This document shows, in pieces, positions 36,774 to 44,646 of a stretch of DNA of 64,000 nucleotides. Position 1 is the stretch's first letter; every line of letters begins with the position of its first letter. Source of the stretch: an uncultured Lachnospiraceae bacterium (GTDB taxonomy: Bacteria; Bacillota; Clostridia; Lachnospirales; Lachnospiraceae); contig CATOJY010000003.1 of the NCBI GenBank assembly GCA_951800685.1, positions 62,001 to 126,000 of the forward strand, given 5' to 3'. A program made the position numbers and the translations under genes. A model generated the notes under the pieces. That model worked only from the letters and a program-made list of their open reading frames with translations. It was not told where the DNA came from and did not search any database.

Positions 36774-37069
36774 AAAACAAAAATCCCACGTGTATTTCTA
36801 CACATGGGACGAATTTTCTCCGCGGTACCACCCAGCTTCCTGCCTGATTCTTCCTAAATACGCTTCTACAGGCAGACTCTTCATTCGACGTAACGTGTCA
36901 AGACGTCCCATACTACTGCTACACACGCTCTGCATGTCATAGCCTCTTCATACAGGCAACTCCAGTGGGAAATTCGAAAGATTATTTGAACCGCAGGACG
37001 CTTCCAGCCGATGACGTCCCCTCTCTGTCGGAAAATAACTTTCTACTGACACCTTCACCGTTTTTCACT
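36774..37069 (-). promoter_or_regulatory. T-box leader of pheST
   Basis: This fills most of the 369-bp gap before pheS. Read on the minus strand it has the T-box core TGGGTGGTACCGCGG (36821-36835), then TTCGTCCC and a terminator stem TCCCATGTGTA/TACACGTGGGA (36784-36809) followed by TTTTTGTTTT. The 5' part has the stem I GA motif CAGAGAG and a GGCTGGAAG segment. UUC triplets occur in CTTTCGAATTTCCC (36970s) where the specifier codon should lie, fitting tRNA-Phe. Uncharged tRNA-Phe would stabilise the antiterminator and switch pheST on. Confidence 0.93.
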
Positions 37070-37075
37070 ATTGAC

Positions 37076-37104
37076 ATTCTAGTGGCTTTTCGGCGACTTG
37101 TCAA
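37076..37104 (-). promoter_or_regulatory. promoter of the T-box-pheST transcript
   Basis: Minus strand TTGACA (37099-37104) and TAGAAT (37076-37081), spacer exactly 17 bp. It lies inside the last codons of the yihY gene and points to a start near 37069. Confidence 0.75.
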
Positions 37105-37939
37105 GCCATCCAAAGAGAAATTTGTACACTGGCCCAAAATATCGGTTAATATGTGCCCCGATCAGCAGAATATACATCAACAGATAAAACCACAACATCA
37201 ATATAACCACTGTCGTCAATCCTCCATAGGTGCCAAATCCATTGAAACTGTCCACATATACCGAAAAGGCATAGGAAGCAGCGCCCCACATAACCGCTGA
37301 AAAAGCGGCACCAGGAATCTGGCCCTTAAACCGCATCTTATTGTTCGGCACATAAGCATAGATCAGGGCAAAGATAAGCGTCAGCACTGCCCAGGAAAAA
37401 AGAAACCGGAACCGCATCGCAAAATGCACCACGATATGCAGTGGCGGAATATCAGCTAAAAGGAAATCTACAATCAAATTTCCAAACACCATGACAAGCA
37501 GCGCCAGGGTCATCGCTGCCAAAATAATTACCGTATAAATACAGGCAATAAACCGGAGCACAAAATAATTACGCCGCTCCTCGAAATCGTTCACAGCATT
37601 TAACCCCCGGATTAACGCAAGCATGGCTTTGGATGCTGACCAGACCGTGACGATCGCAAAGATCGTAATCGTTCCTGCAGATCTTGCATACACCTCAGAC
37701 ACAACACTGATGACCAATCCATCCATTGCATCCGGTGTAAATCTTGTGATGGCACTGATCAAATTACCCTCCGTAAGTCTCGTATAAGGTAAAATAGCAC
37801 ATAGTGCCATCAATAACGGAATCATCGACAGAAACAGGAAAAAAGAAGTACTCGCTGCAAAGGCACTGATATTCTTTTTTGTCATCTGCCAATTAAAATC
37901 ACGCATTATGTAATAAAGTCTGTAGAGCGTTCTCATCAT
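37079..37939 (-). CDS. YihY/UPF0761-family membrane protein
   Basis: A 286-residue polytopic protein of the family formerly linked to RNase BN, now considered of unknown, possibly transport, function. It has about six membrane helices, with family segments ISAFAASTSFFLFLSMIPLL, SASKAMLALIRGLNAV and PGAAFSAVMWGAASYAFSVY. Starts: the frame opens with TTG at 37960; ATG 37939 has AGAAGG about 10 nt upstream and is preferred. Its 3' end holds the pheST promoter. The SpoIID-like gene lies 65 bp upstream. Confidence 0.9.
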   Translation of the reverse strand: MMRTLYRLYYIMRDFNWQMTKKNISAFAASTSFFLFLSMIPLLMALCAILPYTRLTEGNLISAITRFTPDAMDGLVISVVSEVYARSAGTITIFAIVTVWSASKAMLALIRGLNAVNDFEERRNYFVLRFIACIYTVIILAAMTLALLVMVFGNLIVDFLLADIPPLHIVVHFAMRFRFLFSWAVLTLIFALIYAYVPNNKMRFKGQIPGAAFSAVMWGAASYAFSVYVDSFNGFGTYGGLTTVVILMLWFYLLMYILLIGAHINRYFGPVYKFLFGWLDKSPKSH

Positions 37940-38004
37940 CAAACCATACCCTTCTCTCAATCCACACTTCTATCCCCGTAAGACTTGCAGCAGCCTTTAC
38001 TAAT

Positions 38005-40245
38005 TCATGATTCTGTCAGCTCGCACCCTGGAAAGAAATATTCCAGGATACTACGATAAGAAATTCCTTCTGCTCCCAACGCTTTCGCACCATTCTGCGA
38101 CATCCCCACACCATGTCCGTATCCGCCGCCAACCAACGTATATCCTATCACATCTCTTTCTCTTTTTCCACATTCCAACACGAAAAATCCACTTGGAAGC
38201 AAGGTCCCTGGCACAAGAGCGCTGTCATCCTGCCTTATGACTTCACTCTCTCCATCACACAGTACACTACGAATATTATATTCCGACAAGATCTTATAAC
38301 TGCCTTTTTCAGTCTCAATGAGCAGTTCTTCCGCCACCCCGCCTGCTCCCCGTCGAACAATCTCCAGATTTTTAATGTTTCCTGCTTCTTCTGGCGGCTC
38401 GGAGACATAGTATCCACCTTCACTCTTTGTCAGCACTGAAGCCGGTGTTTTATTATACTGTTCCTGCATACGTGCAAACAATGCCTGCTCATCTAATTCC
38501 TCCACCATATATCTCCATCGGTACCAAGGTTCTTCCCTCTCCAGATCTGCTTCGCCTTTTGAAGTAATGAATTGATAAAATATCTCTTCCTGACTCAGAT
38601 CTTTTGCCAGATCTTTTGCCGCATCCTTGGTACTGTCCGCATCTGCCGCATACTGGTAGGCATCCCAATCCAGCACCAGCGGCTGTAGATAAGAAATCGA
38701 CTGTGCCTCTTTGGACTGCCAGATTCCTGCATCCGTGCCAACGCCGCAGGATGTAGAATAGTAATAATTCTGCGCCGGTTCTCCCTGGTAGGTCAACAAT
38801 ATACCGTTTGTCTCCTTTACCGCTTTGGTTGTCGCCGCATTTTCACTGCTGTTGTGATAAACCTGGTAACTGGTCGTATCATCTACATGCGCTCCAAACT
38901 CTGGAAGCCCCGCGCGCAGAATATAGCGGTAAGCATATGTTCTTGCACAGACTGCCTGTGACTTCAAGGATTCTATTGGATAGGAAGCCGGCATTTCACT
39001 AGGTACCACCGCATACAAATACTCCTCCAGGGGAAGCTCATTGATAACCACCAGCCCTTCCGCAGCGCGGCTGCATTCTATAATCCCACGGTAAGCATTG
39101 TCTTTCTTCGAACTTCCTTCCGTCTGCACCAATACCTTATCTGTCAATGCCTTACACTGATAACTCCTTCTCTCTCCAATCTGTAGTTCCTCCGCACGTA
39201 TCTGGATAACCTCATCATCTACCGTCAATTGCAGTTCATCATAATAATTGCTGTTTTTGGGCGTATTTTTCAACAAGACTCGAATCCTGTCTGCCGCTTC
39301 CTGCTCTGAAATCAATGCCGCACAGATCTTCCCCTTGTGGACCACATAATCCGTATCGGCATAACCAATCCTAAGATCCACCCGTGACATACTCTCCAGA
39401 CTGCCATAAAGCTTATATACTTCCATCCCTTCTGCGATCTGAAAGATACCGCTGCCCTCTATCTCTATCTCCTCTTCTGTCATCCGAAGCAGCCTGCCAT
39501 GTATCTTTTCATTCTTTTCCTTTGCATCGATGATCGTTCCATCCTGAAAGGTAAGATCTGCCACTCTTTCTCTCTCAACAGGCCGCTTTGCCCCTGCCGC
39601 AAATTCAATCTGATGATAGAAACACGTCAGTGCACCGTCCGTGGATTCCATCACCCATACATTATTCAGTGCATATGCTTCTGGCAGCACCTCAACTACC
39701 GTCAATAATTCGCTGCCTTTTACGTAAGCTTTCAGTCTTTGTAAATTGTTTTTCTCAAAAGCATCCGAACTATACTGATAGGGCGTTTGCATCCCACCAT
39801 TTTCTGTATACGCCGTTTTTGTCTCTGTATCGACCTTCAACAAAAAAAGGGTGGTTTCCCAAATTGAGGATTCTACATCCAAATATGCCAGCATCAACCG
39901 GTAACTGGCATACCAGTCCTCCTTTAACAATGCGTGTTCTTCCTTATATTTATCTCCATAATCGGGAATCCCTATCTCTTCCCCATCCACCAATTCATAA
40001 ATCTGTATGTATTGTCCATAGGTCAGACTGTCTGCAGCATCCATTTTGTCTTCCTGCAAAAAAGACGTCTTCTCATCGGATATATCCAAAGCATGCAGCA
40101 ATGTCACCACATCCGCCACAGTAATCTTTTCTCCTTCTAAAGGTTTTTTTTCTTCTTTCTTCCTTCCCAGCCAAATACAGACGAAAAACAACATTCCCAA
40201 AAAAATAAGTGCCAGTTTCATAAGCATCTTTGCGTCATATTTCAT
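38005..40245 (-). CDS. SpoIID/LytB-domain protein
   Basis: A membrane-anchored cell-wall protein of 746 residues. One N-terminal membrane segment (LMKLALIFLGMLFFVCIWLG) precedes a long unknown extracellular region. The SpoIID domain (about 390-740) has PLEEYLYAVVPSEMP, where Glu is the likely lytic transglycosylase residue, then SLKSQAVCARTYAYRYI and GYGHGVGMSQNGAKALG. Sporulation SpoIID is about 340 residues, so this is a larger relative, perhaps working on vegetative or spore peptidoglycan. GGGA lies very close to the ATG. The 6S-like RNA gene is directly upstream. Confidence 0.85.
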   Translation of the reverse strand: MKYDAKMLMKLALIFLGMLFFVCIWLGRKKEEKKPLEGEKITVADVVTLLHALDISDEKTSFLQEDKMDAADSLTYGQYIQIYELVDGEEIGIPDYGDKYKEEHALLKEDWYASYRLMLAYLDVESSIWETTLFLLKVDTETKTAYTENGGMQTPYQYSSDAFEKNNLQRLKAYVKGSELLTVVEVLPEAYALNNVWVMESTDGALTCFYHQIEFAAGAKRPVERERVADLTFQDGTIIDAKEKNEKIHGRLLRMTEEEIEIEGSGIFQIAEGMEVYKLYGSLESMSRVDLRIGYADTDYVVHKGKICAALISEQEAADRIRVLLKNTPKNSNYYDELQLTVDDEVIQIRAEELQIGERRSYQCKALTDKVLVQTEGSSKKDNAYRGIIECSRAAEGLVVINELPLEEYLYAVVPSEMPASYPIESLKSQAVCARTYAYRYILRAGLPEFGAHVDDTTSYQVYHNSSENAATTKAVKETNGILLTYQGEPAQNYYYSTSCGVGTDAGIWQSKEAQSISYLQPLVLDWDAYQYAADADSTKDAAKDLAKDLSQEEIFYQFITSKGEADLEREEPWYRWRYMVEELDEQALFARMQEQYNKTPASVLTKSEGGYYVSEPPEEAGNIKNLEIVRRGAGGVAEELLIETEKGSYKILSEYNIRSVLCDGESEVIRQDDSALVPGTLLPSGFFVLECGKRERDVIGYTLVGGGYGHGVGMSQNGAKALGAEGISYRSILEYFFPGCELTES

Positions 40246-40309
40246 TCCCGTTCTGATTTTTGATCCCTGCCTTCTCTACTAAAATTATTTTTACAAAATT
40301 GCTTTCATA

Positions 40310-40539
40310 GCAAAAGCAGCCGCATAAAGCGACTGCCTTTTATCTTGCGTATACCCCGAAATGCCGAATCTTGTATTTTGACTCCTAGCAAAGCTAGGTG
40401 GGTAACCGCAACCATACTTCTGTCTTCCACTGCATAAGGCCATAAAGCCGGAGGCCTGACATCTATATGGCAATATAAGAATCCCGTTTAAAGTATCTGT
40501 AGGTTCAAAATAACAAGACTTTCTCGCACATTCCAGGTT
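40310..40539 (-). ncRNA. ssrS: structured RNA, probable 6S RNA
   Basis: About 230 nt with its own TTGTAA/TATAAT promoter and an intrinsic terminator (AAAAGCAGCCGC...GCGACTGCC on the plus strand, 40312-40337). The 5' segment TCTTGTTATTTTGA pairs with 3' TCAAAATACAAGA to form a closing stem. Within it is a rod of stacked stems: GCCATA/TATGGT, TGTC/GACA, AGGCC/GGCCT. A large internal bulge has the small hairpin CCTAGC-TTT-GCTAGG on its 3' side. This closing stem, central bubble and rod is the 6S layout, where the RNA mimics an open promoter and binds RNA polymerase. The call rests on shape and position, not on a database match. Confidence 0.65.
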
Positions 40540-40545
40540 ATTTCT

Positions 40546-40574
40546 ATTATATCCGAGATAGTGACATATTACAA
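40546..40574 (-). promoter_or_regulatory. promoter of the 6S-like RNA
   Basis: Minus strand TTGTAA (40569-40574) and TATAAT (40546-40551), spacer 17 bp, predicted start near 40539. Confidence 0.75.
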
Positions 40575-40652
40575 CCAGATTTTATTGTTTTTCACCTCTT
40601 TTTGTGGCAAGCAGTAAAACTCAATTTTACGTAACCTTTCTTCCAAATAGTG

Positions 40653-40661
40653 TGCTATAAT
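40653..40661 (+). promoter_or_regulatory. extended -10 promoter for the 514-residue membrane protein
   Basis: TGCTATAAT is an extended -10 element; no good -35 is seen. The leader to the ATG at 40805 would be about 137 nt and would contain the paired hairpins at 40666-40707. The gap 40246-40804 otherwise holds the 6S-like RNA and its promoter. Confidence 0.45.
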
Positions 40662-40665
40662 AAAA

Positions 40666-40707
40666 AAACGAGCATAGCTCGTTTACGAGATTCGCTTCGC
40701 GAACTCG
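40666..40707. terminator. two adjacent hairpins; first is a minus-strand terminator
   Basis: Hairpin 1 is AAACGAGC (40666-40673) / GCTCGTTT (40677-40684); on the minus strand it is followed by a T run. Hairpin 2, CGAG-A-TTCGC / GCGAA-CTCG, is at 40686-40707. No minus-strand gene ends here, so hairpin 1 would shield the 6S-like promoter from antisense read-through, or both shape the leader of the plus-strand gene. Confidence 0.6.
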
Positions 40708-40804
40708 AATAAGCGTAGGAATCTCCTATACCATAAAAAACATGGATTTTATTCCATTTGAAAATAAACGTAAACTCTTATAAAAATAAAGGAGTCATTG
40801 AATT

Positions 40805-42349
40805 ATGATCAGCAAAACTCTGTTAGCCGGCTATTTTGTTTGGGGCATTCTTCTGCTTCTTTTATTCTGCCTAAGGCCCAAGTCCCGGCTGCATACAATA
40901 ACATTGGAATCAGCAAACAGCATTTTTTCCCTTAGATGGATCTGTCTGGCAGTTTCTGCTGCGACGATCCTTGTATGCATTCTTCCTATGGGACTGTCGC
41001 CATCCTATAATGGGGAAACTCCTGACTACACAAACCAGTACGAACTCATGGCCGAATCTCTTCTCGATGGTCATCTCTATTTAGACTATGACGATATTGA
41101 TCCTGAGCTTTTGGCCATGGAAAATCCCTACGATTTTGAAGCAAGAAAAGCAAATGAAGTATCCTATCATTGGGATCATGCCTTTTACAAAGGCCATTAC
41201 TATATGTATTTTGGCGTAGTTCCTGTTTTTCTTGTGTTCCTTCCCTATCGCATAATTACCGGTATGAACCTGACTACCTACCATGCCACCCAAATTTTTA
41301 TTGCCCTCTTTATCTGCGGCACTTTTTCACTTTTTTCCCTGCTGGCCAGAACCTTTTTCCAAAAAATGTCTCTGTCCATGTACCTGATGCTTTCTGCTGC
41401 CTTTTCAGTCATGAGTGTCTGGTATAGTGTCGATGCGCCTGCTCTGTACTGCACCGCCATTTCCGCTGCAATCTGTCTGGAGATCTGGAGCATTTTCTGC
41501 TTTATTTATGCTGTATTTCAAAGCGAATCAGAAAAAAAGAGCATCCTGTATGCTTTTTTCGGCAGTTTGTCCGGTGCGCTGGCTTTTGGATGCCGGCCGC
41601 CGATCGCCCTGGCTAATATTATTGTGATTCCGCTGTTGATAGAATTTTTGCGTAGAAGAACCATTACCTGGAAGCTACTAAAACAGCTTATCCTTGCTGC
41701 ACTGCCTTATCTCGTCATCGGCATCTTGCTCATGCTCTATAACAATATGCGATTTGACTCTCCTTTTGAGTTTGGGCAGTCATATCAATTAACCATTACT
41801 GATCAAAGTAACTATGGCAGCTTTTTCTCACAGTTTAGTCTTCGCAAAATACTAAACGGTTTGTCTTCTTTCTTTATCCAGTCAAACCCCTTAAGTGATG
41901 CGTTTCCCTACGTCACTTTTAACGGAATTCTTGTGAATTTCCCCATTTTGTGCTTTTCTATATTCGCAATGGCTTCTGAAGGTGTCCGCCGCAAAATCCG
42001 GGAAGAACATATGCAGTATTGCATTTTCTCCTTGTTCTGCATCCCTCTGCTCATTGCTGCCGCTGATATACTCTGGGCGCCCACAGTATTAGAAAGATAC
42101 CGAATGGATATTTACTGGATTACAGGCATCCTCTGTTTCCTCATAATTGGCTGTTATCACAGTTGTCTATCTGCGCAATGCCCCAGAAGATTCAGCAGTC
42201 TAATCTCCATCTGGGCCTTGCTGACAATCTGTAAATGTTTTCTTCTATATCTTTTGCCGTATGATTACAATTTTACCATGCATTTTCCGGAAAAACTGGA
42301 AAAAATCCGCAAAATTATCATGCTTGGCAAAGGTGTTGGCCTTATGTAA
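40805..42349 (+). CDS. polytopic membrane protein, GT-C glycosyltransferase-like
   Basis: A 514-residue protein with about 10-12 membrane segments. The first large outside loop (about 70-135) has acidic YDDIDPELLAMENPYD and YHWDHAFYKGHYYMYFGVVP, which recalls the acidic first loop of GT-C enzymes that take sugars from lipid carriers. GCRPPIALANIIVIPLL follows further on. No exact family or substrate can be named. AAGGAG precedes the ATG by 9 nt. The last 105 bp overlap the end of the opposite gene, another large membrane protein. Confidence 0.7.
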   Translation: MISKTLLAGYFVWGILLLLLFCLRPKSRLHTITLESANSIFSLRWICLAVSAATILVCILPMGLSPSYNGETPDYTNQYELMAESLLDGHLYLDYDDIDPELLAMENPYDFEARKANEVSYHWDHAFYKGHYYMYFGVVPVFLVFLPYRIITGMNLTTYHATQIFIALFICGTFSLFSLLARTFFQKMSLSMYLMLSAAFSVMSVWYSVDAPALYCTAISAAICLEIWSIFCFIYAVFQSESEKKSILYAFFGSLSGALAFGCRPPIALANIIVIPLLIEFLRRRTITWKLLKQLILAALPYLVIGILLMLYNNMRFDSPFEFGQSYQLTITDQSNYGSFFSQFSLRKILNGLSSFFIQSNPLSDAFPYVTFNGILVNFPILCFSIFAMASEGVRRKIREEHMQYCIFSLFCIPLLIAAADILWAPTVLERYRMDIYWITGILCFLIIGCYHSCLSAQCPRRFSSLISIWALLTICKCFLLYLLPYDYNFTMHFPEKLEKIRKIIMLGKGVGLM

Positions 42350-44635
42350 AACATGCAAAATTGCTATTAAGGTAAGCAGAGACAAAACATCCCCAATTTT
42401 CCAATACCAAGGTTCATAAAACTTTACATTGATTTCCCCTGAAAATCCTGCTGGAATAGATACGGAAATCCGATAAGACGTTCCAGGTACGACCTGCAGC
42501 GTTTCTCCCTCTTGAGTCAATGCCTTATACCCTTTATACAAGAGTAGAGGAACTTCCACCTGCTGAACTTCGCCTGTCATGTTCCGGACAGAGAAAGCAA
42601 CGGTGTTTCTACCATGTTCCCATTCTTCCACATTCACACAATTGCTGTCATAGATCAGTTTATCCTCATACTTTGAGACATACTCTGCCAGCACATAACC
42701 TTCCGACCAGTTAAGCGGAAGATACTCCCCTCCCAGAACACTTGGCTGTATCTCTTTAGAAGCATTATGCGCTACCATTGTTGACAGATTGCCACCCTGA
42801 TATACGCGATACACCTCTGCGCTCTGTAAACACTGACTCATGTACATTATTCCCTGCCAGAAAGATATGCCCACCAGGATGCCTGCGAAGATTCGCCTTT
42901 TGTTTAATGCAATCCATTCTTTTTGCAGGATCAGACACAGCAGACAGGTAAGCATAACCGCCGCAATAGATAGAATCCTCCACAAAAACTGAATGCTCAC
43001 GATCGGAAGTCTGATAAATGGCAGCCACTCTGCCAGCCGGGTATAGGGAAACAAATAGGTCGCCATAAAGAGACTGAGCAGACACATAAGCGCTGTAAAA
43101 GTTTCCTTCCTTCTTTCTTCTGCACTTCCTTCTTTTCGAAACATGCATAAGAAAAACCAACCAACCAGTACAAGCAGCATGGTAATCCCGACAGTCAGCG
43201 GCATCTCTGCCGCACTTCCGTCAAAGACCGCAGATGAATGTCCAAAAACCGTATACTCTGTCATGAACAACTGTGCCACAGATATCCCGCTCTTCTCAAT
43301 CTGATAAGGCGTATATTTGTCAGCATTATTAATCACATAAGTGCCATTCAACATATAGTCTGAAAACGGCACCAAAAACCATGCATTTAATAAAACAGTT
43401 GCTATGACTGCTTTCATGACCACAAGCAGGGTCCCCTTGCGCATGATCTTCTTCCACAAGATCATTGCAGATAGAATCACAAAAAGAGCCGTTATTTCCG
43501 TAGTAATCATATGAGAAAGAAAAATACCAGTACATCCGGCAGTGATCGTAATCCAGCTCTCCTTATGTTCCCTTGTCTCCTCCTGAAACGTATATAATTT
43601 CCAAAGTCCATACAAAACAAGGGGTATAAAAGCCATTGCAGTGTACTCTCCTACTGCCGCCCTCGTATAAATGCATGTCAAACGATACAGATTCAAAGAA
43701 TACACTGCAGCACAAACCAGTCCGATTCTCTGATTGCTCATTTTGGTAAAACAATGATAAGCAATTCCCACAGTCAGTAAATTAATGAAAACAACATAAC
43801 ACTTATAGGCTGCCTGCACAGAGACACCAAAATACCTGAGTATCGCAGGAAAATACAAAAACATATCTCCATAAAATACAGAAGACGCATAACCATGTCC
43901 AGAAAGCCAGCCTGGTTGAATCCTGACAGGAAACATACCACCTTCTAGTCCTGCTTTGAGTCCCTCAATCCGCATTAAGTGAAAGTACAGATCATGGGAA
44001 TTCAGGAACAGATAATCCACCATCAACGGAATACTGCTGAAAGCCACAAGAACTGCCAAGGCTTTGTAAGTTGCTGAAATCACTCTGCGCTCTCTTCTTC
44101 CTGATAGAACAAGATACAACAGACCATCGAAAATAAACAGAAAAGCTGCCATCCTGAAAACAAAGTTTCTTACAGCATTGTCCGCATAAGTAATATGGAT
44201 ATTCCTGAGCAGAAGATATTCCCCCTCCTGCGCAGGATCCGGAAAAATCCCTCTGACCTGTATCTGCCGGTCCGCATCTTTGATCCTAAAATCACAACTG
44301 ACCTCATTCTTTTCTGACAGAGGAATCTCTCCACTAATTTCACTGTTATACTGCCCGCCAGGATGCACTACTTTCAGCTGTGCCTCTCCTTCATATTCAT
44401 ACTGGACTTCCAGTTTATACAGTCCCTTCGGTAAAGTAAAGGAAGGGGTTGCTATATAGTTTCCCTCTGAGGAACGATCCAGGTAAAACTCATTTTCCCC
44501 AAGATCATTGAGCAGTTCTTCCTGCGGGTACATTAGCTCTATGCTCTCTCTTCTGCCATAAATATATCCGGAAATGATAAGAACAAATACTTCCAGTACA
44601 ATCATGCAGAATACTATTTTTTTATTTAATTTCAT
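42245..44635 (-). CDS. large membrane protein with PTPS-related/YfhO-like topology
   Basis: A 796-residue protein. One N-terminal membrane anchor is followed by a beta-rich outside domain (about 35-150), then some 12 helices, and a last beta-rich domain (about 640-760) before a final helix. The block YFHLMRIEGLKAGLEGGMFP, then GHGYASSVFYGD and AFIPLVLYGLW, is the pattern of proteins annotated as 6-pyruvoyl-tetrahydropterin synthase-related membrane proteins. That name is historical; a glycosyltransferase or lipid-linked sugar role is more likely. ATG 44635, 11 nt after the alaS stop, is preferred over GTG 44641. Confidence 0.72.
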   Translation of the reverse strand: MKLNKKIVFCMIVLEVFVLIISGYIYGRRESIELMYPQEELLNDLGENEFYLDRSSEGNYIATPSFTLPKGLYKLEVQYEYEGEAQLKVVHPGGQYNSEISGEIPLSEKNEVSCDFRIKDADRQIQVRGIFPDPAQEGEYLLLRNIHITYADNAVRNFVFRMAAFLFIFDGLLYLVLSGRRERRVISATYKALAVLVAFSSIPLMVDYLFLNSHDLYFHLMRIEGLKAGLEGGMFPVRIQPGWLSGHGYASSVFYGDMFLYFPAILRYFGVSVQAAYKCYVVFINLLTVGIAYHCFTKMSNQRIGLVCAAVYSLNLYRLTCIYTRAAVGEYTAMAFIPLVLYGLWKLYTFQEETREHKESWITITAGCTGIFLSHMITTEITALFVILSAMILWKKIMRKGTLLVVMKAVIATVLLNAWFLVPFSDYMLNGTYVINNADKYTPYQIEKSGISVAQLFMTEYTVFGHSSAVFDGSAAEMPLTVGITMLLVLVGWFFLCMFRKEGSAEERRKETFTALMCLLSLFMATYLFPYTRLAEWLPFIRLPIVSIQFLWRILSIAAVMLTCLLCLILQKEWIALNKRRIFAGILVGISFWQGIMYMSQCLQSAEVYRVYQGGNLSTMVAHNASKEIQPSVLGGEYLPLNWSEGYVLAEYVSKYEDKLIYDSNCVNVEEWEHGRNTVAFSVRNMTGEVQQVEVPLLLYKGYKALTQEGETLQVVPGTSYRISVSIPAGFSGEINVKFYEPWYWKIGDVLSLLTLIAILHVLHKANTFAKHDNFADFFQFFRKMHGKIVIIRQKI

Positions 44636-44646
44636 GGCCACTCTTC

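Noticed and set aside
40291-40473. 60-codon minus-strand frame
   Set aside because: It lies within the structured RNA and has no ribosome site; the stems and terminator explain the sequence better.
40380-40480. Possible cobalamin or cyclic di-GMP riboswitch
   Set aside because: AAGCCGGAGGCCTGAC on the plus strand recalls the end of a B12 element, and GGTTGCGGTTACC on the minus strand recalls GEMM. The other conserved blocks are missing, and the minus-strand promoter, long-range stem and terminator fit one independent RNA.
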